Part shown: piece by piece, positions 10,112 to 17,780 of the stretch
How positions within the stretch are numbered: the first letter of the stretch is position 1
How the letters are laid out: each line of letters opens with the position of its first letter
Assembly (NCBI RefSeq): GCF_014648515.1
Contig: NZ_BMRG01000009.1
Coordinates: forward strand, 78,791 to 142,790
Source: Saccharothrix coeruleofusca
GTDB taxonomy: Bacteria; Actinomycetota; Actinomycetes; Mycobacteriales; Pseudonocardiaceae
DNA: 64,000 bases
Direction of reading: 5' to 3'
The notes under the pieces: generated by a model
What the model was told of the DNA's origin: nothing
The model's database searches: none
The model's input: the letters and a program-made list of their open reading frames with translations, nothing else
Made by a program: the position numbers and the translations under genes

Positions 10112-10848
10112 TGGACCACGGGCTGACCGGGCGCACCGCGCTGCTGACCGGCGGGACCAGGGGCATCGGCCGGGCCGCCGCGCTGGCGCTGGCCGCGGCG
10201 GGCGCCAACGTGATGGCGTGCTACCGGCGGGACGAGGAAGCCGCCGCGTCGCTGGAGGTCGCGCTCAAGGAGACCGGCGGCGACCACCACGTGGTGCGCG
10301 CCGACGTGGCCGACCCGCGCGAGGTGGCGGACCTGGTGGCCGAGGCGGGCGCGCGGTACGGGCGGCTGGACGTCGTGGTGAGCAACGCCGCCACGGTCAG
10401 CCACCACCCGCTGGGCGAGCTGTCGCTGACCGAGTGGCAGCGCACCGTCACCACGAACCTCACCGGCCCGTTCACCCTGGTGCAGCACGCCCTGCCGCTG
10501 CTGCGCGAGGGGGCGTCGGTGGTGCTGGTCGGCTCCCGCGTGGCGCGGGCCGGGATGCCCGCCGCCGCCCACTACGTCGCGTCCAAGGCCGGGCTGGCCG
10601 GGTTGACCAGGGCGCTGTGCAAGGAGCTGGGGCCGCGCGGCATCCGGGTCAACCTGGTGGCGCCGGGGATCATCGAGACCGAGGCCACCGCGGCGCTGTC
10701 CGCCGAGCGCCGCTGCGCCTACGAGGCCAAGGCCGCGCTGGGCAGGCTCGGGCGGGTGGAGGAGGTGGCGGGCGCGATCCTGTTCCTGGCGGGCGACCTG
10801 TCCGGCTACGTCACCGGCGCGACCCTCGACGTCGACGGAGGGGTGTGA
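10111..10848 (+). CDS. Polyketide ketoreductase (SDR family)
   Basis: The 245-residue classical short-chain dehydrogenase has the NADPH loop TGGTRGIG, a catalytic YVASK (Tyr, Lys), the serine in VLVGSRVAR, and the C-terminal GATLDVDGG. The usual NNAG is SNAA. Its place between a TcmI cyclase and an ABM monooxygenase matches pentangular polyphenol clusters, where such an enzyme reduces a ring carbonyl. The specific carbonyl is not deducible here. Confidence 0.88.
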   Translation: MDHGLTGRTALLTGGTRGIGRAAALALAAAGANVMACYRRDEEAAASLEVALKETGGDHHVVRADVADPREVADLVAEAGARYGRLDVVVSNAATVSHHPLGELSLTEWQRTVTTNLTGPFTLVQHALPLLREGASVVLVGSRVARAGMPAAAHYVASKAGLAGLTRALCKELGPRGIRVNLVAPGIIETEATAALSAERRCAYEAKAALGRLGRVEEVAGAILFLAGDLSGYVTGATLDVDGGV

Positions 10849-10851
10849 GCC

Positions 10852-11169
10852 GTGTACCGGGTCATGCTGAGGATGCGCGTGCGGCCCGGCGGCACCGGGC
10901 TGTTCGAGGAGGTCATCGCCGAGGTCGCGGCGGCGGTGGCGGCCCGGCCCGGCAACCTCGGGCAGCGGGTGTTCCGCGCCGACGCCGGGGGAGCCGACGG
11001 CCCGGCGACCTACTACGTGTTCAGCGACTGGGTCGACGAGGAGGCGTTCCGGGAGCACGAGCGCAGCGCGGAGCACCGGGAGCGCATCGCGCGGCTGGGC
11101 GCGGTGCGCGAGGAGAGCGCGATGACCACGATGACGCCGGTGGCGCAGTGGGGCGCGCCCGCGCTGTGA
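10852..11169 (+). CDS. Antibiotic biosynthesis monooxygenase (ABM family)
   Basis: The 105-residue dimeric alpha-beta barrel protein begins YRVMLRMRVRPG and has the TYYVFSDWVDEEAFREHE core of ABM proteins, which are cofactor-independent monooxygenases that turn anthrones into quinones. The GTG start lies three bases after the ketoreductase stop, with GGAGGGG upstream. It is the last gene of the plus-strand operon and, with the cupin, cyclase and ketoreductase, supports an aromatic quinone-type product. Confidence 0.87.
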   Translation: MYRVMLRMRVRPGGTGLFEEVIAEVAAAVAARPGNLGQRVFRADAGGADGPATYYVFSDWVDEEAFREHERSAEHRERIARLGAVREESAMTTMTPVAQWGAPAL

Positions 11170-11171
11170 GC

Positions 11172-11205
11172 GCGGACCACCCCGGCGCACCGCGGGGTGG
11201 TCCGC
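11172..11205. terminator. Bidirectional hairpin terminator
   Basis: A perfect 13-bp inverted repeat (11172-11184 and 11193-11205) with an 8-base loop lies between the convergent ABM monooxygenase (+) and 2OG dioxygenase (-) genes. It closes the polyketide tailoring operon. Confidence 0.85.
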
Positions 11206-11218
11206 CGCCCGCGGCGGG

Positions 11219-11980
11219 TCACGCCCCCGGCCCGCCGCGGTGGAAGTCCACGATCATGACATCTCGGGTGCCCGCGACGTCATTCGTCCGAGGGCATATC
11301 GGGGTCACGTCGTGCAGAACCCTGGCGTCGTCCACGTAAAGCGTTTCGGCGGGCCGGGTCATGGTCCGCTCGTGGAGGACTTCACCGTCCAACGAGTAGA
11401 TCCTGGTGGCCCCACCGCGGCAGCGGTAGTCCACCACGTGCACCGCGAAGGCGTCGTTCCCGTCGCGGTGCACGCCTTCCGGCGTGGGAGTGGCGGGAGG
11501 ACCGCCGCTGGTGATGCGGAAGAGGTGGACCTCGATCTCCCACGCGCCGGTGTGCGACAGGGCCTGCGACACCACGGTGCAGTCGAATTCGACCAGAGCG
11601 GTGAAGATCCGATGATCGCTGGTCGCCGCCTCGATGGCGGAGTAGTGCCGTTGGATGCCGCCCGCGTAGCCGTTGTGCTGCAGGCTCTGGTGGTAGGGGC
11701 CGTGCGGCCGCTCGCGCAAACCGCTGTCCGAGGAGATCCGGAACCGTCCGTACCTCCTGCTGCGGAACCTCTCGCCCTCCCTGAGGTAGCCGTCGACCGG
11801 GAGGCGCTCCCACGCGGTGCCGAAATTCCGCCACGCATCGGGGCAGCCGGTGCACTCGAGCACCTCTTCGGGCTCGACGAAAGCGAAACCCTCGCGCCGC
11901 AGGCGCGGAACGACCTCGGCGGCGATGCGCGCGCCGCGCGGCGGGGGGCGACCGGAGGGCGAGTCCTGTGGTGCGACCAT
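11219..11980 (-). CDS. 2OG-Fe(II) dioxygenase family protein
   Basis: The 253-residue protein shows the iron facial triad of the 2OG-Fe dioxygenase family that includes free amino acid hydroxylases: the HxD pair in PEGVHRDGNDAF, the distal histidine in ARVLHDVTP, and a likely 2OG-anchoring arginine in TRDVMIVDFHRG. The ATG at 11980 has GGGAG about five bases upstream. It is transcribed towards the polyketide cluster from its own promoter, which carries three 10-bp tandem repeats. It may tailor the polyketide or hydroxylate an amino acid; the sequence does not decide. Confidence 0.8.
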   Translation of the reverse strand: MVAPQDSPSGRPPPRGARIAAEVVPRLRREGFAFVEPEEVLECTGCPDAWRNFGTAWERLPVDGYLREGERFRSRRYGRFRISSDSGLRERPHGPYHQSLQHNGYAGGIQRHYSAIEAATSDHRIFTALVEFDCTVVSQALSHTGAWEIEVHLFRITSGGPPATPTPEGVHRDGNDAFAVHVVDYRCRGGATRIYSLDGEVLHERTMTRPAETLYVDDARVLHDVTPICPRTNDVAGTRDVMIVDFHRGGPGA

Positions 11981-12500
11981 CGAGCTCCCTTCGGGTCGGA
12001 CCGCTCGCGGGCCGTGCTGCGGTGTATCGCGGTGTACCGAGGTGTAGCGCGGCGGCGAGCGAGCGCATGACGGCGTCGACTCGTGTCGACTGGAGAGAGC
12101 AATGCTGCTCCCCGGCGGGAGTTTTTGTCGACGGATCCCCGACCTAATCACTCGCACGAAGTAGTTGACGTCGATGTTCTCCGTCGATCGGGTGGCTTAC
12201 TCACCTCTTGAAGTGTTGCTTCCGGTGTTCGCTGATCGTCGCAAAGCGACTGATCGTCCCGGTCGGGTGAGACCACGATTCGCTGATTGATATGAATATT
12301 CTTCTGTGAACACTCCGTGCCGCATTCTTGCGGTCAATGGGCGGTGGGTGGTTGGGATCGGCTTCCTGGACTGGTGCGATACAGTCGTGCCGACGGGATG
12401 GGCGGCGCGCGTCCACGAACTCCTCGTGTGCTGTCCTCACATCGTCGAACAGGTCAAAGTCGGTTTCAACCGGTTTCCACGTGACGGGGGTGTGCTCGCC
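11981..12500. other. Intergenic region between dioxygenase and STAND ATPase genes
   Basis: This 520-base stretch is less GC-rich than its surroundings near 12100-12330. It holds the 10-bp tandem repeats at 12021-12050 and a direct repeat CTGATCGTC at 12232-12240 and 12250-12258. An open frame continues upstream from the STAND gene to a GTG at 12306, but residues before 12501 look unlike the family N-terminus. Promoters for both flanking genes should lie here. Confidence 0.5.
12021..12050. repeat. Three 10-bp tandem repeats upstream of the dioxygenase gene
   Basis: Three consecutive copies of GGTGTANCGN lie end to end with an exact 10-base period, placing each copy on the same face of the helix. 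They are 41-70 bases upstream of the dioxygenase start codon, in promoter position. They look like a multi-site operator for an activator or repressor. Confidence 0.6.
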
Positions 12501-15173
12501 GTGTCCCGATCAGACTTGCGGGCGCTATTCCACTCCAACAGCCGTGAGCTCAAGGCGGTGGACGTTTTCACCGATCGGGAGGACGAGTGGGCTGCGGTCA
12601 TCCGGAGCCTGGAGAACCTGACCGCCGCCACCGGCGCGCCGGATTTCGACGTCAACGACCTGGAATCGCCGCGTCGCAACGTGCTGGTCTTCTACGGTGT
12701 CGGCGGAATCGGGAAGTCCGCCCTGTCGCGGGAGATCGCCGAGCAGTTGGCGGGCCAGCCCGACGGCCCGTCCCAGTGGTCCACGCCCGATCCGCCGCTG
12801 GCCAGGACGGTCCCGGTGCGGATCGACCTGGCCAGGCAGGCGGGCGTCGACTTCGAGTCCGTCGTCCTCGCGGTGCGCTTGGCCCTCACGGCCCTCGGCC
12901 GCCCGATGCCCGCCTTCGACCTCGCGTTGCGCCGCTATTGGGAGCACAACCACCCCGGCGAGCCTGTCGAGGAGCACCTGCGCGGGTACGCGACGTCGAA
13001 CCGGGCGGCCAGGTCGCTCTCCTCCCAGATGCAGTCCGTGCTCGCCGACGTCGCTCAGGCGCTGGGCTTCCCCGCCACGATCGGCGCCCTGATGGGCAAG
13101 GGGCTGCGGACCCTGGTGCGGACCCTGCGCGACCGCAAGCGGCACGTGCTGGCGCTGGCCGAGTGCCACCGGCTCCCCGACCTGCTGGAAGCGGACCCGA
13201 ACCTGGACGTGCTGAGCTACTGCGCCCACCTGCTGGCCTGGGACCTGGCGCACCTGCCCCGCGAGCACACCGCCACCCCGGTGGTCCTGCTCGACACCTT
13301 CGAGGACGTCAGCGATCGGGGGCAGCGGGACCACGAGCGGCTGATCCAGCGCATGGTCTGGCTGATGCCCAACGCCCTGTTCGTCATCACGGGGCGCAAC
13401 CGCCTCCAGTGGGACGACGAACGCCTGGAGGGGCAGTTGGACTGGGTAGGCACCCGGTGCTGGCCGCTGACCGCGGTCGGGGCCACCGAGGAACCCCGCC
13501 AGCACCTGGTCGGCCACCTCTCCCGCGACGACTGCGAGTCCTACCTGGCGAACCGGCTGAGCCGGGACGGCAAGCCGGTCATCCCGCCGGAGATCCGCGA
13601 GGTGATCGCCCACCGCTCCCGAGGGCTGCCGCTCTACCTGGACCTCGCGGTGATGCGGTTCCTCAGCCTGTACCAGCGGTCGGGCGACGTGCCGCGTCCC
13701 GAGGAGTTCAACCACGACTTCACCGCGCTGGTCGCCCGCGCCTTCCGGGACCTCACCACCGAGGAGCGCCACGTCGCCCGCGCGGTGAGCCTGCTGGACT
13801 CCTTCTCCGTCCCGCTGGCGGCCGCGGCGGCGGGGTTGTCCCAGGAGGGGCCCGTGCTCCGCCTGATCGAGCGCCCCGTCGTCGACAGCGACCAGGGCGC
13901 GGTCCGTCCCCACCGCCTGCACGACCTGGTCCGCTCCGCGATCCTGGAGGCCGACTCGACCGGCGCGGACCGCTGGAGCCCGGCGGACTGGCAGCGGGCA
14001 GCCCAGCGCGCTTTCGACGCGCTGGGGCGCGAGTGGCGGGCGAGCAGCCGGACCGCCGACCGCAGGTTGCTGGTGGACTGCCTGCTCCAGGGATTGCGGT
14101 TGGCGCGCGACTTCGACCTGGACCTGGCGTGGCTGGTCGACGCGGCCTTCGCCTACGTCCAGGACTGCGTGTGGGAGCCGGTGGTGCTCCCGCCGCCCTC
14201 CGTCCAGGTGCCCGACGACCCGGTGGCCCAGGACAACCCCGCCGCCGCGCTGGCGGTCGCGCTCACCGCCATCGCGGGCAGGCAGCGCGGACACCGGCGG
14301 AGCGCGGCCGAGCGGTTGCGCGTGGTGGTCGACTCGGGGCGGCTGCCCGTCGAGCTCGCCGAACTGCCGCGCTACTTCCTCGCCGAGTGCGATCGCGACC
14401 TGGGCAACTTCGCGGAGTCCTTGGCCGGAATGCGGTGGGTGGTGGACCACGGCAGGCGGCTCGCGCCCAGCGCCACCCGCGGGTTGCTGCACCTGTCCCG
14501 CAGGCTCGGCCACTTCCGGCAGGCTCGTGCCCTCTGCGAGGCGCTGGGGGCCGAGGGGCGCGGGCACCGGGCTTCCGGGGAGATCTGGTGGCCGCACGGG
14601 CACATGACCAGGGCTTGCGCGTCGTTCGCGCACGGTCGTGAGGAAGCGCTGCGCCGAGGCGAGCACGGCGAAGCCGCGCTCGCCCAGGCGTGCCTGGCCT
14701 TCGCCGCCGCGTTCCAGGACCGCCACCGCGCCGACGAGCAGATCGAACGGGCCGAGCGGATGCTGGCAGGCGCCGCCATCCGCTGGGCGGAACTGCAGGT
14801 CAGGATCGCGCAGCTGCTCCGCAACGCGGGGGACGGCGACGACCTGCCCGCCGAGGCGACCGCGGTGGCGGCTGAAGCCAAGGGCAGCGGCTTGACCTCG
14901 TCGGTGGCCTACGCGTGGCTGGCCCTCTGCTTCCACATGGCGGTGCTCGACTCCGGGGGAGGGGTCGAGGCCGCGCGAGCGCGTCTCCGGGAGCACGTCA
15001 ACGGCGCGGAGTTCGCCTACCTGTTGGAGATCAGCCACATGATGACGGGGACGGCTCCCCCGGCCGACCTGCCGCTCGCGGACTGGGTCGACGGCGCGGC
15101 GGCGGCAGGCGCCCGGTGGCGGCAACTGGTCCTGGACCGGCGGCAGGAGATGACCGCCGTCAGAGGGAGTTGA
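12501..15173 (+). CDS. STAND-type ATPase with helical repeats
   Basis: The 890-residue protein has an N-terminal segment (SRSDLRALFHSNSRELKAV), a Walker A loop GVGGIGKSALS near residue 67, a Walker B VVLLDTFED near residue 260 and a sensor-like NALFVITGRN. A winged-helix-like middle follows, then a long C-terminal alpha-helical, TPR-like region (about residues 590-890). STAND ATPases are molecular switches in signalling, transcription and phage defence. No DNA-binding or effector domain is visible at either end. The GTG at 12501 is chosen by family N-terminus; a GTG at 12306 would add 65 residues. The phosphotransferase gene starts five bases after its stop. Confidence 0.78.
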   Translation: MSRSDLRALFHSNSRELKAVDVFTDREDEWAAVIRSLENLTAATGAPDFDVNDLESPRRNVLVFYGVGGIGKSALSREIAEQLAGQPDGPSQWSTPDPPLARTVPVRIDLARQAGVDFESVVLAVRLALTALGRPMPAFDLALRRYWEHNHPGEPVEEHLRGYATSNRAARSLSSQMQSVLADVAQALGFPATIGALMGKGLRTLVRTLRDRKRHVLALAECHRLPDLLEADPNLDVLSYCAHLLAWDLAHLPREHTATPVVLLDTFEDVSDRGQRDHERLIQRMVWLMPNALFVITGRNRLQWDDERLEGQLDWVGTRCWPLTAVGATEEPRQHLVGHLSRDDCESYLANRLSRDGKPVIPPEIREVIAHRSRGLPLYLDLAVMRFLSLYQRSGDVPRPEEFNHDFTALVARAFRDLTTEERHVARAVSLLDSFSVPLAAAAAGLSQEGPVLRLIERPVVDSDQGAVRPHRLHDLVRSAILEADSTGADRWSPADWQRAAQRAFDALGREWRASSRTADRRLLVDCLLQGLRLARDFDLDLAWLVDAAFAYVQDCVWEPVVLPPPSVQVPDDPVAQDNPAAALAVALTAIAGRQRGHRRSAAERLRVVVDSGRLPVELAELPRYFLAECDRDLGNFAESLAGMRWVVDHGRRLAPSATRGLLHLSRRLGHFRQARALCEALGAEGRGHRASGEIWWPHGHMTRACASFAHGREEALRRGEHGEAALAQACLAFAAAFQDRHRADEQIERAERMLAGAAIRWAELQVRIAQLLRNAGDGDDLPAEATAVAAEAKGSGLTSSVAYAWLALCFHMAVLDSGGGVEAARARLREHVNGAEFAYLLEISHMMTGTAPPADLPLADWVDGAAAAGARWRQLVLDRRQEMTAVRGS

Positions 15174-15178
15174 GTTCC

Positions 15179-16111
15179 GTGGCCACTTACACGTCCTTGG
15201 ACGACATCGACATCCGGGCTTTCGCCCGCGACTACGGGCTGTCCGACCCGCGCCTGGAGCCGCTGGCGGGCGGCGCGGCCAACTCGAGCTTCCTGGTGCG
15301 CTCGGAACTGGGGCAACACGTCCTGACGGTCCTGGACAACCACGACATGTCCAGCGCGGTGGTCGTGGCCCGCCTCATGCGCGCTCTCGTCGAGCGCGGT
15401 GTACCCACGACCGAAGTGGTCCCGGACGCGCGAGGCCGGTTGGTGTCGGTCGTGGGCGGCAAACCCGCGGTGCTCAAGCGCTGGATCGACGGCACCGTCC
15501 TCGATCCGCTGCCCGACCGCCTCCTGCCCGAGGCGGGCAAGGTGCTGGCCACCCTCCACGAGGTGCCCACCGGTCTGCCGGGACTGCCCAGCGGAACCCG
15601 GCGGCTCTCCGCCGACCAGCGGCACCGCATCGGCGACTTCGCCGACCGGGACTTCAGCCTGTGGCTGACCGGGCGCCTGGCGCGGGTCCGGGCCGAGGAC
15701 GTCCACCGCGTTCCCGTGGTGGCGCACGGCGACCTGTTCGCCGACAACGTGATCGTCCGCCCCGACGCGAGCCTGGCCGTCATCGACTGGGAAACGGCGT
15801 CCCTGGACGACCCCCTGCTCGACCTCGGCATGGCCGTCGTCGGACTCGCCCGGACGGGGGACCGGCTCCCCGCCGGTCGGGCCGAGGCGCTGATAGCGGG
15901 CTACACCAGCGTCCGCCCGCTCACCGCCGACGAGCTGGCCGCCGTGCCCACGGCGATCGAGCACGCCGCCCTGATCATCGCCTTCCACCGCTACTACCGC
16001 CACAACGTGCGCTTCCCGAACCCGGACAGGGCGGACAGCCACCAGGAGATCGTCCGGTTCGTCCACGAGCTGGCGGACTTCCGCCCCGTTCCGGTCGGGA
16101 CAGGCGCGTGA
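15179..16111 (+). CDS. Aminoglycoside-phosphotransferase-fold kinase
   Basis: The 310-residue protein has the APH/homoserine-kinase fold: an N-lobe with GGAANSSFLVRSE, a catalytic loop VAHGDLFADNVIV (near residue 182), and the metal-binding AVIDWET (near residue 202). It overall resembles ThrB2-like small-molecule kinases. GGGAG precedes the GTG start. It is co-transcribed with the STAND ATPase, five bases after it, so it may be the effector or substrate-modifying partner of that switch. Substrate unknown; resistance to an aminoglycoside is only one possibility. Confidence 0.78.
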   Translation: MATYTSLDDIDIRAFARDYGLSDPRLEPLAGGAANSSFLVRSELGQHVLTVLDNHDMSSAVVVARLMRALVERGVPTTEVVPDARGRLVSVVGGKPAVLKRWIDGTVLDPLPDRLLPEAGKVLATLHEVPTGLPGLPSGTRRLSADQRHRIGDFADRDFSLWLTGRLARVRAEDVHRVPVVAHGDLFADNVIVRPDASLAVIDWETASLDDPLLDLGMAVVGLARTGDRLPAGRAEALIAGYTSVRPLTADELAAVPTAIEHAALIIAFHRYYRHNVRFPNPDRADSHQEIVRFVHELADFRPVPVGTGA

Positions 16112-16130
16112 TCGGCGAAGGGGGGTCAGC

Positions 16131-16772
16131 TCACCGGCACGGCGGGCGGTAGCCGTTGACGCGCAGCCCGCGGAAGGCGAGCCGGTTCGGGGTCTTGCCG
16201 ACGAAGACGAGGCCGCGCGCCTCGGCCACGGCCGAGGCGAACGAGTGCGACGGCTCGCCCAGCTCGGGCAGCCACGTCCAGCCGTCGGGGGCGAAGCTGA
16301 AGAACCTGCGCACGAGCCTGCCGTCGGTCGAGGGCACGCGGGTGAGCCACTGGGCGCCACCGCTCCAGCGCGAGGCGGAGCGCAACTGGACGTAGAGGTC
16401 GTCGGTGGCGCTGTAGGTCAGCCAGAAACCGGCCGAGTCGGACAGGTCGGCCTGGGCTTCGAACTGGTTGCCCAGCCACACCACGGCCACGTGCCACTCG
16501 GTGCCGAGGAACTCCACCCTGGCCGCGTACCCGTGGCGCTCGCGCACGAGCAGGCTGCCGGTGGCGGGCACGGTGGTGCCCTCGCCGGAGGCGAGCCACT
16601 GCTGGAACCGGTCGATCGACGGGGTCGCGCACTCGTGGCCGCGTCGGGTCGGGATGTCCGCGTGGGCGACCGCGGTCGAGCCGACGAGGCAGAACGCCAC
16701 CGCGGCGGCGAGCGCCGCGAACGTCCTGGTGAAGGCGACCGCCGCGGCACCGTGCGTAGAAGCTCCGCGCAT
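16131..16772 (-). CDS. Secreted protein of unknown function
   Basis: The 213-residue protein has an N-terminal signal sequence: a basic start, a hydrophobic run FAALAAAVAFCLVGSTAV and a likely cleavage after AHA (near residue 38). The mature part is rich in Trp, Tyr and Ser, with only two cysteines (one near the start, one next to the C-terminus) that could form a disulfide. I recognise no domain. It is a single gene, convergent with the phosphotransferase gene. Confidence 0.65.
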   Translation of the reverse strand: MRGASTHGAAAVAFTRTFAALAAAVAFCLVGSTAVAHADIPTRRGHECATPSIDRFQQWLASGEGTTVPATGSLLVRERHGYAARVEFLGTEWHVAVVWLGNQFEAQADLSDSAGFWLTYSATDDLYVQLRSASRWSGGAQWLTRVPSTDGRLVRRFFSFAPDGWTWLPELGEPSHSFASAVAEARGLVFVGKTPNRLAFRGLRVNGYRPPCR

Positions 16773-16902
16773 TCGCCGGAAACTAGCACACCGACCGGCG
16801 CGGTGGTGATCTCGCCGGGTGGCCGTCGGAGCCCCGGCTCCCGGATCGGGGGAAAGCCCGTTCCGCCTGCCCCACCACCGGTCCCGCGTCCGTCAGGGGA
16901 CC

Positions 16903-17577
16903 TCAGATCACGCCCTGGCGCAGCGCGTAGGCCACGGCGTGGGTCCGGTTGCGCAGGTTGAGCCTGCTGAGCAGGTTGTGCAGCACGTTCTTGACCGTGC
17001 GCTCGGAGTAGACCAGCTTCTCGGCGATCTCACCGGTGTCGAACCCGTCCGCGAGCAGCCGGATCACGTCCACCTCGCGCGGGGTGAAGCCGTTGGGGCC
17101 CAGGCCGCGCGGGTCGGAGGCGTTCTCCTGCAGCTCCTTGAGCGCTTGCAGCATCGCGCCGAGCTGTTCGGGGGGCAGGTCGCCCCGGCCCTCGTGGGCG
17201 TCGTGGACGGCACGCGCCAGCCGCGCCTGATCGCCGGCCTCCGTGCGCGGCACCAGGACGACCAGTCCGCGCCTGATGGCGGTCCAGAGCTCGACCCGCC
17301 GCAGGTCGTCGGCGATGATCACGAGGCGCTTGATGTCCGGCGGGAGCAGCTCTCGCAGGCCTGCGTCGGCGACCGCGACCGTGACCTCGGCCTCCGCAGG
17401 CTCGTCGACCGGCTCGACGCCGGTGGCGACCTGGAACATCGCGCGCAGGCCCGAGGCGACGAGCGGGTCGGTCGCGTGAACCGAGACCCGGACGGAGGCA
17501 CGACGCGCATGTCCGCCCTGGGTGTGGCGGCGGTCGATCGGCCAGGCGGTGTGCGAACTCATGTCCACAGCGAACAC
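16903..17577 (-). CDS. LuxR-family regulator with an atypical receiver domain
   Basis: The C-terminal part (about residues 160-224) is a clear LuxR helix-turn-helix: FTPREVDVIRLLADG, then TGEIAEKLVYSERTVKNVLHNLLSRL. The N-terminal part is shaped like a response-regulator receiver (VSVHATDPLVASGLRAMF, then LVIIADD), but the phospho-acceptor aspartate motif is not evident, so control may be phosphorylation-independent. The GTG at 17577 has AGGA upstream; an ATG at 17562 is an alternative. It is divergent from the HTH/NB-ARC gene at 17781 and may share its promoter region. Confidence 0.8.
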   Translation of the reverse strand: MFAVDMSSHTAWPIDRRHTQGGHARRASVRVSVHATDPLVASGLRAMFQVATGVEPVDEPAEAEVTVAVADAGLRELLPPDIKRLVIIADDLRRVELWTAIRRGLVVLVPRTEAGDQARLARAVHDAHEGRGDLPPEQLGAMLQALKELQENASDPRGLGPNGFTPREVDVIRLLADGFDTGEIAEKLVYSERTVKNVLHNLLSRLNLRNRTHAVAYALRQGVI

Positions 17578-17780
17578 GGCCGTCCTGCCTGGACACCAGC
17601 TCTGCCGGGCGGCAGCTTCTCGGCGGGCGAAAGCTGCCGGTCCGGCCGCGGCGCGCGGTGCCGGTCGGCCGGGTCGGTCGCCTGGTCGGGGGCTGCCGAC
17701 CGGTGGTCCCGCGCGGTGACCGTCCGGTTACGCCCAGCGCTCGGTTTTCCGCGGACGGAGTCTGCCGGTTGAATACACGT

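Noticed and set aside
12021-12050. Reading the 10-bp tandem repeats as a SARP binding site.
   Set aside because: SARP sites are usually heptamers with 11-base spacing and a different core; period and sequence here do not fit.
12525-15125. An 866-residue minus-strand open frame opposite the STAND gene.
   Set aside because: Its composition (Arg, Gln, Gly, His rich with no motifs) is typical of antisense shadows; the plus strand has Walker motifs and normal codon use.
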